Notes: generated by a model from the letters alone, not told the origin. Positions 43,264-52,321 are shown, counted from the stretch's first letter. The stretch is DNA of 64,000 nucleotides from Enterobacter pseudoroggenkampii (GCF_026420145.1 NZ_JAPMLV010000009.1:1-64000); one strand, 5' to 3'. Numbers and translations are program-made.

Positions 43264-44826
43264 ATGCCTCTGATCACGCGGCTTATGCTGCAAAACTTTA
43301 AAAAGTTTCCGGAACTGGACCTGCGCTTCACTCATGACCGTAACATTCTGGTCGGGGACAATGAGTCCGGGAAAAGCACGATTCTGCTGGCCCTTGACCT
43401 TGTGCTGAGTGACAGCCGGCACCGGGTCGAGGCACTGGGTGTGGAATCGCTCCTGTCCCAGTCAGCCGTCAGGCAGTTTCAGGAAGGTGAGCGCCGCGCC
43501 GATCGGTTACCCGTGCTGACAGCTGACGTTTTCCTGAGTAACGGGGGAGATCCTGACCTGAACGGCAGGCAAAATCTGGCGGGTATCGATGCGGATGGTC
43601 TCAGAATGCGCATTGCACCCATGACGGAGGAATACGCTCAGGATATTCACCATGTCCTGCAGCAGGATCCCGATAATTTTCCCTATGAATACTATTCCGT
43701 GCGGTTCAGCACCTTCTCCGGCGGTCATTTCGCCGGCTTCAGACGCTATCTGCGCCATCTGCTGTTAGACAGTGCACGCATCGATAACGAGCACGCCGCA
43801 CAGGAATATACGCGCACGGTTTACAGCGTCAATGTGCCGGTGGCCGATCGGTACCGGCTTGAAAACAGTTACCGGCAACAGAAAATGCACTTCTGCACCC
43901 GGCATCTGTCCGCCATAAACGACACGCTGGAAACGTATCAGTTTGGCGTGCGTTCCGGTGCCAAATCAGGTCTTGAGGCGAATCTGGACATTACCGAGGA
44001 CGGTATTTCCATTCGTCACCGTGGAAAAGGAAGGCAGTGCTTCATCAAAACGGAGTTTGCACTGCAGCGGCATCAGCAGCAGGGAGAGCTCCACGCACTG
44101 TTGCTTGAGGAGCCGGAGAATCATCTCAGCCATGTCAGTATGAAGAGGCTGGTTAATCAGCTTGCCGCTGAACGGCAGACGCAGGTGTTTATTGCCACAC
44201 ACAGCAGCCATATCTCCTCCCGCCTCGATCTGCGTAAGGCAATCCTCCTCGGGCCTGCCCGGCCGGTACTGATGAATGAACTTTCCGCTGAGACTGCCGC
44301 CTTCTTTATGAAAGCACCGGATAATAACGTGCTGGAATTTGCGCTGGCCAGACGTGTGCTGCTCGTGGAGGGGGATGCTGAGTTTATTCTGATCGAGGCC
44401 TTTTATCGCCGCCTGTATGGCAGGGCGCCGGAGGATGACGGGGTTCACATCATCGCTATCGGCGGAACGAGTTTCCGTCGTTATCTTGAGCTGGCCCGTC
44501 TTCTGGAAAATCGCGTCGCGGCCCTTCGTGATAATGACGGCAACTACCAGCAAAATTGCGATGAACGCTATGCTGACGTGCTTTGTTCCCGCACCCGGGT
44601 ATTTGCCGATCGCGACAACACCCGATCCACATTTGAAATCTGCCTGTATCAGGATAACGCTGGTCTGTGTGATGCGCTTTTCCGCGGAACCCGCCGGACA
44701 CTCACGGTGCAGGAATACATGCTGGCCAATAAGGCAGAAGCAGCATTCCGGCTGTTACAGCTGCACGCCGAAGAGCTGACAGTACCTGATTATATTCAGA
44801 GGGCACTGGCATGGATAAGAGAGTGA
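43264..44826 (+). CDS. OLD-family ATP-dependent nuclease (GajA-like)
   Basis: 520 residues. Walker A is GDNESGKST (31-39), and the Walker B region is LLLEEPENHLS (279-289). The C-terminal Toprim domain has Glu369 (VLLVEGDAEF) and Asp423-Asn-Asp425 (LRDNDGN). This is the layout of class 2 OLD nucleases, which occur with a UvrD-like helicase. GajA of the Gabija system is the best-known example and nicks phage DNA when nucleotides are depleted. The helicase gene starts 16 bases before this stop codon, so the two are coupled. It lies right after vapBC. Confidence 0.85.
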   Translation: MPLITRLMLQNFKKFPELDLRFTHDRNILVGDNESGKSTILLALDLVLSDSRHRVEALGVESLLSQSAVRQFQEGERRADRLPVLTADVFLSNGGDPDLNGRQNLAGIDADGLRMRIAPMTEEYAQDIHHVLQQDPDNFPYEYYSVRFSTFSGGHFAGFRRYLRHLLLDSARIDNEHAAQEYTRTVYSVNVPVADRYRLENSYRQQKMHFCTRHLSAINDTLETYQFGVRSGAKSGLEANLDITEDGISIRHRGKGRQCFIKTEFALQRHQQQGELHALLLEEPENHLSHVSMKRLVNQLAAERQTQVFIATHSSHISSRLDLRKAILLGPARPVLMNELSAETAAFFMKAPDNNVLEFALARRVLLVEGDAEFILIEAFYRRLYGRAPEDDGVHIIAIGGTSFRRYLELARLLENRVAALRDNDGNYQQNCDERYADVLCSRTRVFADRDNTRSTFEICLYQDNAGLCDALFRGTRRTLTVQEYMLANKAEAAFRLLQLHAEELTVPDYIQRALAWIRE

Positions 44827-45833
44827 TATTTGCGGTTGCCGGCTCGGGCAAGACCACGCTGCTGATACGACGGTTGAGTGAGGACCGGCGGACGCTGCTC
44901 CTGACCTTCACAGTGAATAATGAAGCGCATCTGCGGGCGCAGATTATCAGACGTTTTGGCTTTATCCCGGACGGGATCAGGGTGATGACCTGGTTTGAGT
45001 TTCTGCACGGTTTTTGCTTCCGGCCTTTCCTGCAGGAGCAGCTGGCATCGCGTGGCCTGAGCTTCGACCAGCCCCCACCCGGAATACCGCGCACGAATGC
45101 CCGGCATTATCAGGATCCCGCCGGACGGCTGTATCACCGGCGGCTCGCACACCTGCTGACAGCCCGGGGGCTGCTGCCGGATATCCGTACCCGGCTTGCC
45201 CGTTACTACGATGAACTGCTTGTCGATGAAGTCCAGGACTTTGCCGGACATGACTTTAATTTTCTGCTGGAGCTCTGCCGCGCGGAAATCACTGTGCTCT
45301 GTTGCGGCGATTTTTATCAGCATACCTTTGACACAAGCCATGACGGCAACGTTAATTCAACGCTGCACGATGACATTACGCGATATGAGGCCCGCTTCGA
45401 TGCAGCCGGTTTCACGGTTGACCGGGACACGCTCAACCGGACATGGCGTTGCTCGGCTTCAGTGTGCGAGTTTATCACCGGGCAGCTGAACATCCGTATC
45501 GCTGCCCATGGGACACATGCCACCCTGATTGAAACGATCGCAGATGCAGAGCGCGCTGCCACCCTGCACGCTGATAATACGGTGATTAAGCTCTTCTATC
45601 GTGAACATCACCGTTACGGCTGTTACTCGCTGAACTGGGGCGTCAGTAAAGGGCTCGACCACTTTCAGGATGTCTGCATTGTGATGGGACCCACACACTG
45701 GAAGCTTCTGAATCGTCAGGAACTGGCAGCCCTTCCGCCGTCGTCCCGTAACAGGCTGTACGTGGCATGCTCACGGGCGCGCGGCAACATTTATTTTGTC
45801 TCAGAAACTCATCTGCGCCGATTCAGGGTCTGA
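44811..45833 (+). CDS. Short UvrD-like helicase paired with the OLD nuclease
   Basis: 340 residues, shorter than the 490-500 residues of GajB. The Walker A motif AVAGSGKTT is at the very N-terminus, LLVDEVQDF is motif II, and NRLYVACSRARGNIYFV near the C-terminus is motif VI. GVSKGLDHFQDV resembles the motif V region (TAHKSKGLE type). The short length means that domains 1B and 2B are small or missing. The gene overlaps the OLD gene by 16 bases, so the two proteins should act together, probably in anti-phage defence. Confidence 0.82.
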   Translation: MDKRVIFAVAGSGKTTLLIRRLSEDRRTLLLTFTVNNEAHLRAQIIRRFGFIPDGIRVMTWFEFLHGFCFRPFLQEQLASRGLSFDQPPPGIPRTNARHYQDPAGRLYHRRLAHLLTARGLLPDIRTRLARYYDELLVDEVQDFAGHDFNFLLELCRAEITVLCCGDFYQHTFDTSHDGNVNSTLHDDITRYEARFDAAGFTVDRDTLNRTWRCSASVCEFITGQLNIRIAAHGTHATLIETIADAERAATLHADNTVIKLFYREHHRYGCYSLNWGVSKGLDHFQDVCIVMGPTHWKLLNRQELAALPPSSRNRLYVACSRARGNIYFVSETHLRRFRV

Positions 45834-45968
45834 ATCAGTTGATCCTCCATTGCGCAATATCCAGTAAAACAAGCTCTTCTTGGCCGCACACACCTGTATT
45901 TCGTTCAGATTCGGAAGGGATTTCATAAGCACTCCGGATGTAGTAGACAACGCCTGTTTCTGCGTGTA

Positions 45969-45987
45969 ATCTACCATCTAGTTGATT
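45969..45987. promoter_or_regulatory. Redox-regulon operator A (before osmC-like gene)
   Basis: ATCTACCATCTAGTTGATT, which differs at two positions from the site in front of the TetR gene at 46747. It lies 55 bases before the OsmC-family start. Confidence 0.7.
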
Positions 45988-46041
45988 GGTTGATTTTCAA
46001 TTAATCATTAATTAAATCCGCACTGTATCTCAGGAGTTAAA

Positions 46042-46599
46042 ATGACTGATTTAAAAAAACCTTTTGCTGACGCTAATGTTATTCGCGGTACACGAGAAGC
46101 TATTCGCCAGCATCCAGAACTGGGCAATCTCACCTTTAACATGAAGAGTAAATCCAACGGTGGAGTATCCGTCCGAGTGGAAACTCATGCGACTATCCAG
46201 AACGGCAAGGTTGATACCAGTCGCTCCGGAAAATTTGCTAATGTTGGCGATGAACCTGCTGATTTATCGGGTACTGATAGCGGTATGGGCCCAGCTGAAT
46301 ACATTTTGCAGGCACTTGCCGGTTGTTATACCGCGACTCTGACTGTGATGGCGGCAGAAAAGGGCATTGAACTTGATGGTATTGAACTTGACCTGAATTT
46401 CGACATTAATCTGAACGGTTTCCTGGGTCTTGACGAAAAAGTTCGCAATGGGGCGAAAGCGATCCGTGTTGGCGTTAAGCTCTCCAGTCCGACCGCCAGC
46501 CGTGAACAGCTTGAAGAAATGGTTCGTGCTCTCCCAGAAAGCTCGCCGATCCACGATACCCTGGCGAACCCGGTCAGTATTGATACCCGGTTGGTGTAG
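46042..46599 (+). CDS. OsmC-family peroxidase-like protein
   Basis: 185 residues. The OsmC fold is seen in GMGPAEYILQALAGCYTATL, which carries the second catalytic cysteine (Cys in AGCYTA). The first redox cysteine position is less clear and may be absent. OsmC/Ohr proteins reduce organic hydroperoxides or bind thiol adducts. The related alpha/beta hydrolase at 55.5 kb is fused to an OsmC domain in some other bacteria, so the two products may work together. Operator A lies upstream. Confidence 0.82.
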   Translation: MTDLKKPFADANVIRGTREAIRQHPELGNLTFNMKSKSNGGVSVRVETHATIQNGKVDTSRSGKFANVGDEPADLSGTDSGMGPAEYILQALAGCYTATLTVMAAEKGIELDGIELDLNFDINLNGFLGLDEKVRNGAKAIRVGVKLSSPTASREQLEEMVRALPESSPIHDTLANPVSIDTRLV

Positions 46600-46746
46600 G
46601 TAAAACTCAGAGAGGGAAATGCCTGAACACTGTCATTTCCCTACTGCCTGATGGCTATTAACTCCGACCAAAACGCGTTATCAGAGAAGGTTAAATTACT
46701 GTTGTGAACTGATGTCCCCTTGCAGGGAACAACAGGCGCAGATAAT

Positions 46747-46765
46747 ATCTACCAACTAGTAGATT
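46747..46765. promoter_or_regulatory. Redox-regulon operator B (before tetR)
   Basis: ATCTACCAACTAGTAGATT, a palindrome with arms ATCTAC/GTAGAT, 18 bases before the TetR start and overlapping its promoter. It is the best-conserved of five related sites and points to autoregulation. Confidence 0.75.
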
Positions 46766-46782
46766 ATAATTGTGAGGATTAT

Positions 46783-47352
46783 ATGTCAGTCATGACACGA
46801 GAAAGGCTTCTGAATGAAGCGGACCATCTGATGCGCGAACGGGGTTACTCTGCATTCAGCTATGCTGATTTGTCAAAGAGTATTGGTATCACTAAGGCCA
46901 GTATTCATCACCACTTCCCAACCAAAGACGTTTTGGGCGAACAAGTGGTGATTCAGGCCCATACCGATACCAAAAACCGATTTGAACAGATTGAAAAGAC
47001 GGAGAATACGGTTGCGCAGATGCTTACCGCTTACGTGGAGCTTTTCATCGAGAGCTATCGCACGTCGCGTATGCCGCTGTGCTGTGCTTTGTCTGCGGAA
47101 ATGGCCAATCTGCCACCGAATATCAGAGTTCAGGCGACCGAATATTTCGATATGCAGATTGCCTGGTTGACCAAAATTGTCAGCCGTGGCGTTGATGCAG
47201 GGGAACTGACTGCTGACTTGCCGCCATCAAAAATGGCGCTGCTTATTTTGAATTTATGCGAGGGCGCTAGCGTTGTTTCCCGGGCGATTAATAAGCCTGA
47301 GCTTTTCAACGATACGCTTGAACAGATCCTAATGATTGTTAAAAGAAAATAA
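46783..47352 (+). CDS. TetR-family regulator, probable master of the redox regulon
   Basis: 189 residues. The DNA-binding region is TRERLLNEADHLMRERGYSA...LSKSIGITKASIHHHFPTKD, like NemR, AcrR-type and similar sensors. Cysteines at SRMPLCCALSAEM lie in the ligand domain and could sense electrophiles, as in NemR. The start at 46783 is chosen because GAGG is upstream; the longer frame would cover the operator. The AhpD-like gene follows 16 bases later, so both are co-transcribed. Confidence 0.88.
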   Translation: MSVMTRERLLNEADHLMRERGYSAFSYADLSKSIGITKASIHHHFPTKDVLGEQVVIQAHTDTKNRFEQIEKTENTVAQMLTAYVELFIESYRTSRMPLCCALSAEMANLPPNIRVQATEYFDMQIAWLTKIVSRGVDAGELTADLPPSKMALLILNLCEGASVVSRAINKPELFNDTLEQILMIVKRK

Positions 47353-47368
47353 TTCTGGAGATGACCCC

Positions 47369-47707
47369 ATGTTAGATTGGAATGAATACCGCTCAGAAGT
47401 GATGCAACGTGTTGGTGATCTGGGTAAGCTGACCCCGGAAACGCTAAAAGGCGTCATGGCTTTGGGCAACGCCGGCAATAAGACCAACCTTCTGGGCGCG
47501 AAAGTGCGTGAACTGATTGCACTGGCTTGTGCGGTGACGACTCGCTGTGATGGTTGCATCGCCGTCCATGCCGAAGCTGCCGTTAAAGCTGGCGCCACAG
47601 AAGAAGAAATTGCTGAAGCCCTGGGTGTGGCGATCAACCTGAATGCAGGCGCTGCAGTTGTCTATTCAGCACGTACGCTGGATGCGATTAAGCAACTGAA
47701 AGCGTAA
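47369..47707 (+). CDS. AhpD/carboxymuconolactone-decarboxylase-family protein
   Basis: 112 residues. The CMD/AhpD motif is present: ALACAVTTRCDGCIAVHAEAAV with Cys-x2-Cys (CDGC) and the following His. Members reduce thiol or peroxide adducts using this Cys pair. GGAG lies eight bases before the ATG. It forms an operon with the TetR gene, and its terminator lies at 47731. Confidence 0.88.
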   Translation: MLDWNEYRSEVMQRVGDLGKLTPETLKGVMALGNAGNKTNLLGAKVRELIALACAVTTRCDGCIAVHAEAAVKAGATEEEIAEALGVAINLNAGAAVVYSARTLDAIKQLKA

Positions 47708-47730
47708 TAGTTATCGCGCTGAAAATATAA

Positions 47731-47752
47731 AAGGGCATGACTGCCCTTTTTT
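47731..47752 (+). terminator. Terminator after the tetR-ahpD-like operon
   Basis: GGGCA-TGAC-TGCCC followed by six T, 25 bases past the stop codon. Confidence 0.85.
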
Positions 47753-47837
47753 CACTTCTGACAGACATTGTCATCATGCTCTCTGGCATTAGGTCTGATA
47801 TGGCTTTCATTGCCCCTTTTCAGAACGAAAACAGACT

Positions 47838-48740
47838 TTATTTCTCGTTAAACACATTTCTCACCCATTCGGCCAAAGCCCGAACGCCCGGTCGGTTAAG
47901 GTTTTCTCGTGGCATAATGAGGTCATATCCTCGCCCGGCGGGTATTTCTATTTCAAAAGGGGCGACCAGTCGGCCCTCATCGAGGTAATGTCGAATGAGT
48001 CGTTTTCTGCCCATGATGATACCGCCGCCATTGAGTGCCGCTTCAATCGACATCTGACAATTGTTGAAGCTTAAAAAATTATCTTCAACGGGCAGGTTTT
48101 TGCCAGACTCCCTGCACCATTCTCGCCATTCTGAAAAAACATTCTGGGAGTCAACGGATTCAGAGGTATGAATGAACGGGACTTCAGCTAACCAATGGTT
48201 TGCTTGCCTGATTTTTTTTGCAAGAGATGGAATACAGACGGGAACCAGCATCTCTTCAGATAACCGTTCGCAGTAGAGATCGGGGTATTTCAGATTACTG
48301 TAGTAGATAGCGACATCTACCCGTTCAAGATTAAAATCTACCAGACCGGCCCTCACTCTGAAATTGATATTCAGCCCTGGCCACCGTTCGGTAAATACCG
48401 GTAAGCGCGGCATCAGCCAGAGAAAAGCGAAGGTAGGTGGAAGGCCGACAGACAAGGTTCCTCTCAACCCCTGCACGCGAATATCTTCTATTTCATCACT
48501 GATGCGTTTAAGTGAAAACGCGAGTACGCCAAGTAAACGCTCCCCTTCATCGGTCAACTGAAGTTTTCTGGTCATTCTGATAAACAGTCTGAATCCGAGC
48601 ATGGATTCAAGAGAACGAATGCGTTGGCTAACGGCCCCTTGCGTCAGATTGAGGGTTGTCGCCGCCTTAGTAAAGCTCATATGCAGTGCTGCCGTTTCAA
48701 ACGTATGCAATAGTGCCAGTATGTTCTGTTGAGCGAGCAT
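47838..48740 (-). CDS. LysR-family regulator (next to the GH4 gene)
   Basis: 300 residues. The N-terminal helix-turn-helix is LHMSFTKAATTLNLTQGAVSQRIRSLESMLGFRLF. The C-terminal domain is of the general GcvA/AmpR-like type. It is divergent from the phospho-glucosidase gene, and a 25-base palindrome between them (48767-48791) is its probable operator. Hence it is likely to control that gene and itself. Confidence 0.88.
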   Translation of the reverse strand: MLAQQNILALLHTFETAALHMSFTKAATTLNLTQGAVSQRIRSLESMLGFRLFIRMTRKLQLTDEGERLLGVLAFSLKRISDEIEDIRVQGLRGTLSVGLPPTFAFLWLMPRLPVFTERWPGLNINFRVRAGLVDFNLERVDVAIYYSNLKYPDLYCERLSEEMLVPVCIPSLAKKIRQANHWLAEVPFIHTSESVDSQNVFSEWREWCRESGKNLPVEDNFLSFNNCQMSIEAALNGGGIIMGRKRLIRHYLDEGRLVAPFEIEIPAGRGYDLIMPRENLNRPGVRALAEWVRNVFNEK

Positions 48741-48766
48741 TCATTATTTTCCTTCTTAATTTTTCT

Positions 48767-48791
48767 TATGCATTATTTACAGTAATGCATA
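48767..48791. promoter_or_regulatory. LysR-type operator (palindrome)
   Basis: TATGCATTA and TAATGCATA form perfect nine-base arms with a seven-base spacer, between the divergent LysR and GH4 genes. It contains the T-N11-A core expected for LysR sites. Confidence 0.75.
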
Positions 48792-48881
48792 CCCCGGAAT
48801 TGATCGTTTGTCCACTAAGCCCCTTGTCCTCTTTAATTGGCCCAACAGACGTCCTGACAACAACGATGAGGGGAATATCTA

Positions 48882-50201
48882 ATGAAGGGTCTTAAGTTAG
48901 TGGTTATTGGAGCGGGTTCAAGCTACACACCTGAACTGATGGAAGGCATTATCAAACGTCAAAATGAATTTCCGATCCGCGAGTTATGGCTGGTTGATAT
49001 TGAGGATGGCCGTGAAAAAATGGCGATCATTGCGGGCCTCACCCGACGGATGCTGGAAAAAAATGGGCTGGATATACCGGTTTATGAAACCCTTGACCGC
49101 ACAGAAGCACTGACCGGTGCCGATTTTGTTTGTTCTCAGTTCAGGGCCGGCTGCCTGGAAGCACGGATCAGCGACGAAAGGATATCGCTGAAATACGACA
49201 TGATCGGTCAGGAAACCAATGGGCTGGGTGGGTTTGCCAATGCATGCCGCACTATCCCGATTGCATTGGCTATAGCGAAAGAAATGGAACAACTGTGCCC
49301 GGATGCCTGGTTGCTGAACTTTACTAACCCGTCGGGAATGGTCACGGAAGCGATACTGAAATACAGCAAAGTCAAAACCGTAGGGCTGTGCAATGTGCCT
49401 GTTATCATGCAAAAAGGTATTGCCAGTGCTTTAGGTATCAGTGACATCAATGAATTTATCATGCAGGTCGCGGGACTTAATCACTTCATTTTTGCGCGCC
49501 ATATTTTTCATGAAGGTAAGGATAAGCTGCCTCAGGTTATTGAGCTGATTTCAGAGGGGAATGATCCGTTGGTGCCTAAAAATATTCCTCCTTTCAAATG
49601 GCCGGATCGGTTGTTGGCGAATATGGGAATGATACCTTGCCCCTACCTGCGTTATTACTACATGAGCGACGACATGTACCGTCAGGAGCTTGGCGAAGCA
49701 CAAGGGGAAGGGACTCGTGGTGAGATCGTAAAGGAGCTCGAAAGAGAACTATTCGAAATTTATCGAAACCCGGAACTCGCCGAGAAACCGAAAGCGCTGG
49801 AAGGTCGGGGAGGACAGTACTATTCGGATGCGGCATGTGAATTGATGAGCGCAATATATAACGACAAACGCATCATCATGCATGTCAATACGCGAAACGA
49901 TGGTGCGATTGCGGGCCTGCCGGATGACTGTGCGGTTGAGGTCAGTTCAATGATCACCCGTTCAGGACCTATGCCACTGAATGTCGAACCTTTCCCGGAA
50001 GATGTACTTCGTCTGATTCAACTGATGAAAAGCTTTGAGCAATTGACCATTGAGGCAGCCATCAGTGGTAATCGGTATACGGCATGGCGCGCCTTGGTTA
50101 TTAATCCCCTGGTCAAAAGCGGTCAACTGCTTGAAAATGCATTGGATGAAGTGATCGAACATAACAAAGCGTTGATGCCGGCCTTCCAGCGCAATAAATA
50201 A
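48882..50201 (+). CDS. Family 4 glycoside hydrolase (6-phospho-beta-glucosidase type)
   Basis: 439 residues. The NAD-binding N-terminus is LKLVVIGAGSSYTPELMEGII. The metal/catalytic region includes QETNGLGGFANACRTIPIAL, FTNPSGMVTEAIL, GLCNVPV and NHFIF, as in CelF/LicH-like GH4 enzymes that use NAD+ and Mn2+. They cleave phosphorylated disaccharides imported by a PTS. No dedicated PTS is adjacent; the one at 60-62 kb is Gat-type. A LysR regulator is divergent. Confidence 0.9.
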   Translation: MKGLKLVVIGAGSSYTPELMEGIIKRQNEFPIRELWLVDIEDGREKMAIIAGLTRRMLEKNGLDIPVYETLDRTEALTGADFVCSQFRAGCLEARISDERISLKYDMIGQETNGLGGFANACRTIPIALAIAKEMEQLCPDAWLLNFTNPSGMVTEAILKYSKVKTVGLCNVPVIMQKGIASALGISDINEFIMQVAGLNHFIFARHIFHEGKDKLPQVIELISEGNDPLVPKNIPPFKWPDRLLANMGMIPCPYLRYYYMSDDMYRQELGEAQGEGTRGEIVKELERELFEIYRNPELAEKPKALEGRGGQYYSDAACELMSAIYNDKRIIMHVNTRNDGAIAGLPDDCAVEVSSMITRSGPMPLNVEPFPEDVLRLIQLMKSFEQLTIEAAISGNRYTAWRALVINPLVKSGQLLENALDEVIEHNKALMPAFQRNK

Positions 50202-50301
50202 CGCTAAGCAGACTGGTCGGTTATTTTATAACAAAGCGGTTATCACTCTGAACGAGGGGGAACCGCTTGCCGATGATGCATCAGACCGCTAAGAGATAGA
50301 T

Positions 50302-50325
50302 AAAAAGGCATTACTGCCCTTTTTT
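50302..50325. terminator. Bidirectional hairpin at the end of the thioredoxin gene
   Basis: AAAAAGGCA-TTAC-TGCCCTTTTTT is a near-symmetric hairpin with T-runs on both strands. It overlaps the stop codon of the minus-strand thioredoxin gene and also lies 100 bases past the GH4 gene, so it can end both. Confidence 0.75.
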
Positions 50326-50643
50326 CAGCTCTGACAATGCTTGCTGATAAAACCCTGCCGATTTAACACCCGGTATACGCTGGACCAACTGCCCATCCTT
50401 GAACATCAGTACGGACGGCAGCCCCCAAATTTCATATTTGGTGGTCAGCACCGGTGCCAGATCCACATTCACTTTGCCGACTTTGACGTCGCTGTCAGTC
50501 TGCTCGGCAAAATGGTTAAAAATGTCTTCGCTCATCTGGCAAGGCGGACACCAGGGGGCAGAGAAGCGCACCACCGCAACCCCTTCATGCCTCTCGATTT
50601 CTCTAAAATTATCTTCATTGTAAAGGGCTAATTCACGCATCAT
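50311..50643 (-). CDS. Thioredoxin
   Basis: 110 residues with the active site WCPPC (in RFSAPWCPPCQMSEDIF) and the cis-Pro segment IWGLPSVLMF. The motif CPPC differs from the CGPC of Trx1/2 and implies a different redox potential. Cytoplasmic, no signal. Operator C lies just upstream on its own promoter. Confidence 0.9.
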   Translation of the reverse strand: MMRELALYNEDNFREIERHEGVAVVRFSAPWCPPCQMSEDIFNHFAEQTDSDVKVGKVNVDLAPVLTTKYEIWGLPSVLMFKDGQLVQRIPGVKSAGFYQQALSELKKGQ

Positions 50644-50672
50644 TCACTCCAGTACGTTGTAATTTGTGAACA

Positions 50673-50696
50673 ATTCTACCTACCAGTTGGTAGAAT
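50673..50696. promoter_or_regulatory. Redox-regulon operator C (before thioredoxin)
   Basis: A perfect palindrome with arms ATTCTACC/GGTAGAAT. Inside it is CTACCAGTTGGTAG, which matches CTACCA-N4-GTAG of operator B. It lies about 30 bases before the thioredoxin start. Confidence 0.7.
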
Positions 50697-50928
50697 TGAT
50701 TAACATAAAAAGCTATCATCAATTGAAAGGTACTTAAGCGAAGACAATGCCATGTTTTATCAATGGTTAAGCCTCATCTTATGTGGACGGCGTGCTGAGA
50801 ATTGTGATATTTCACTCCATCTGAATGAGAAAACTGACGTATTGTAAAATCGGGATTACTTTATAAAAAAGCAAGCCCATCCATAAAGTGTCGGCCTACA
50901 GGGCTGGCCTATTCCTTTTCGTAAGGCG

Positions 50929-51774
50929 ATGATGGAAAGAACATTATCCAGTCGTATTAATGTGGGGAGTACAGCGCATGTGCTGCATACGCAGCCCCTG
51001 ATGATGCGCCATATCACTATAGATGAACCCACAATCATCCTGGTCCGCCATGGCAGGAAAATAATCCGCTGGGCGCAAGAGGAGATAACGCTGGAAGCGG
51101 GTGACGCGGTGGTCATCGGGGAGGGGCACTCTTTTGATATCATCAATACACCATCACCTTTAACGGGTACGTACGAAGCATCATGGCTGAGTTTTTGTGC
51201 CGATTTCGTCCAAAACTACTGCTTCATGCATGCCCCACGTATGAGCATGCACGAAGCAAATAAAATGGCGGAGCCAGGCAACAGTTTTCGCCAGGCCTTT
51301 TATCACACTGCACAGGCCATTACAGATACTGAAAACATACCTGAAAGTATCGTGGCCAGGCGTATGGAAGAGATGCTGAGTTGGCTGGATGAATACCGCA
51401 TTTTCTTCGCGCTGAAACAACATACCGGACTGGCGATAAAAATCCGCAAACTCGTTGCAGCAGACATATCACAAGACTGGAATACTGCGCAGGTAGCGGC
51501 TGCATTTGGTATGTCGGCCACCACCCTGAGACGCCATCTGCATGCCGAAAATACGTCATTCACCCATCTGGTGACTGACATTCGCATGTGCCGCGCCCTG
51601 ACACTTTTGCAGGTGACAGATCTTTCAGTCACCCGCATATCCCTGGAAGTCGGCTATGAAAATCCGTCTAAGTTCGCCGCCAGATTTCGAACTCGCTTCG
51701 GATTCAGCCCCAGCCTGGTCCGGGTTTCCGGCCAGGCTATCGGCAACCTGGCTGCGGTTAGCGGCCCTGCGTAA
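50929..51774 (+). CDS. AraC-family transcriptional regulator
   Basis: 281 residues. The N-terminal sensing domain includes LMMRHITIDEPTIILVRHGR and a cupin-like LEAGDAVVIGEG. The C-terminal double helix-turn-helix is WNTAQVAAAFGMSATTLRRHL and RISLEVGYENPSKFAARFRTRFGFSPS. The adjacent convergent YbhB-like gene overlaps its end by 17 bases. Its target is not evident from the sequence. Confidence 0.88.
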   Translation: MMERTLSSRINVGSTAHVLHTQPLMMRHITIDEPTIILVRHGRKIIRWAQEEITLEAGDAVVIGEGHSFDIINTPSPLTGTYEASWLSFCADFVQNYCFMHAPRMSMHEANKMAEPGNSFRQAFYHTAQAITDTENIPESIVARRMEEMLSWLDEYRIFFALKQHTGLAIKIRKLVAADISQDWNTAQVAAAFGMSATTLRRHLHAENTSFTHLVTDIRMCRALTLLQVTDLSVTRISLEVGYENPSKFAARFRTRFGFSPSLVRVSGQAIGNLAAVSGPA

Positions 51775-52321
51775 TCTGAAGATGCGCTTCGCCCAGTGAG
51801 TTCGCTTTTGCCATAAAGCCGACCAGGGCGGGCGTCGAGTCCGCCGTTATTCCCGGAAGTTTGTCGACACGAAGTGCCGTCAGCGTGATCTCATAACGGT
51901 GCGTTTCACCCTTCGGCGGGCAAGGGCCGCCATAACCCGGGATACCGAAATCAGTCCTGGTCTGAAGAGCCCCTTGCGGGAGGTTTTTGTTATCCGCCGT
52001 TATCCCCGCCGGTAACGAATGAAGCGATGAGGGAATATTAACCACCTGCCAGTGGATCCAACCGAGGCCTGTCGGCGCGTCCCGATCATAGATTTTGAGA
52101 GCGAAGCTTTGGGTTCCTGCCGGCGCGCCACTCCAGTTAAAAGAGGGGGCAAGGTTTCCACCACTGCACCCAAATCCATAAGGTGAACTCAGGGTTTGAG
52201 CCACGGGGAAATGGTTTTTTTCAAGCTCATGACTTGTCAGCGTAAAACCGGCTGCAAAAGCGACCTGACTCGACAACGCCAGGCATAATGTACTGATAAC
52301 TGTAAGGTGATGTCTGGACAT
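51758..52321 (-). CDS. Exported YbhB/YbcL-type PEBP protein
   Basis: 187 residues with a signal peptide (MSRHHLTVISTLCLALSSQV then AFA) and the PEBP motifs FGCSGGNLAPSFNWSGAP, DRDAPTGLGWIHWQVVNIP and CPPKGETHRYEITLTAL. It belongs to the bacterial Raf-kinase-inhibitor-like group, here periplasmic as in E. coli YbcL. Its role is unknown, and it may bind small ligands. Confidence 0.88.
   Translation of the reverse strand: MSRHHLTVISTLCLALSSQVAFAAGFTLTSHELEKNHFPVAQTLSSPYGFGCSGGNLAPSFNWSGAPAGTQSFALKIYDRDAPTGLGWIHWQVVNIPSSLHSLPAGITADNKNLPQGALQTRTDFGIPGYGGPCPPKGETHRYEITLTALRVDKLPGITADSTPALVGFMAKANSLGEAHLQITQGR

Noticed and set aside
42502..43422. 306-codon open frame antisense to vapBC
   Set aside because: It covers two genes and an operator on the other strand, without its own signals.
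43264..45833. Calling the OLD/UvrD pair a confirmed Gabija system
   Set aside because: Motifs and order agree, but the helicase is about 150 residues shorter than GajB and no profile search was possible.
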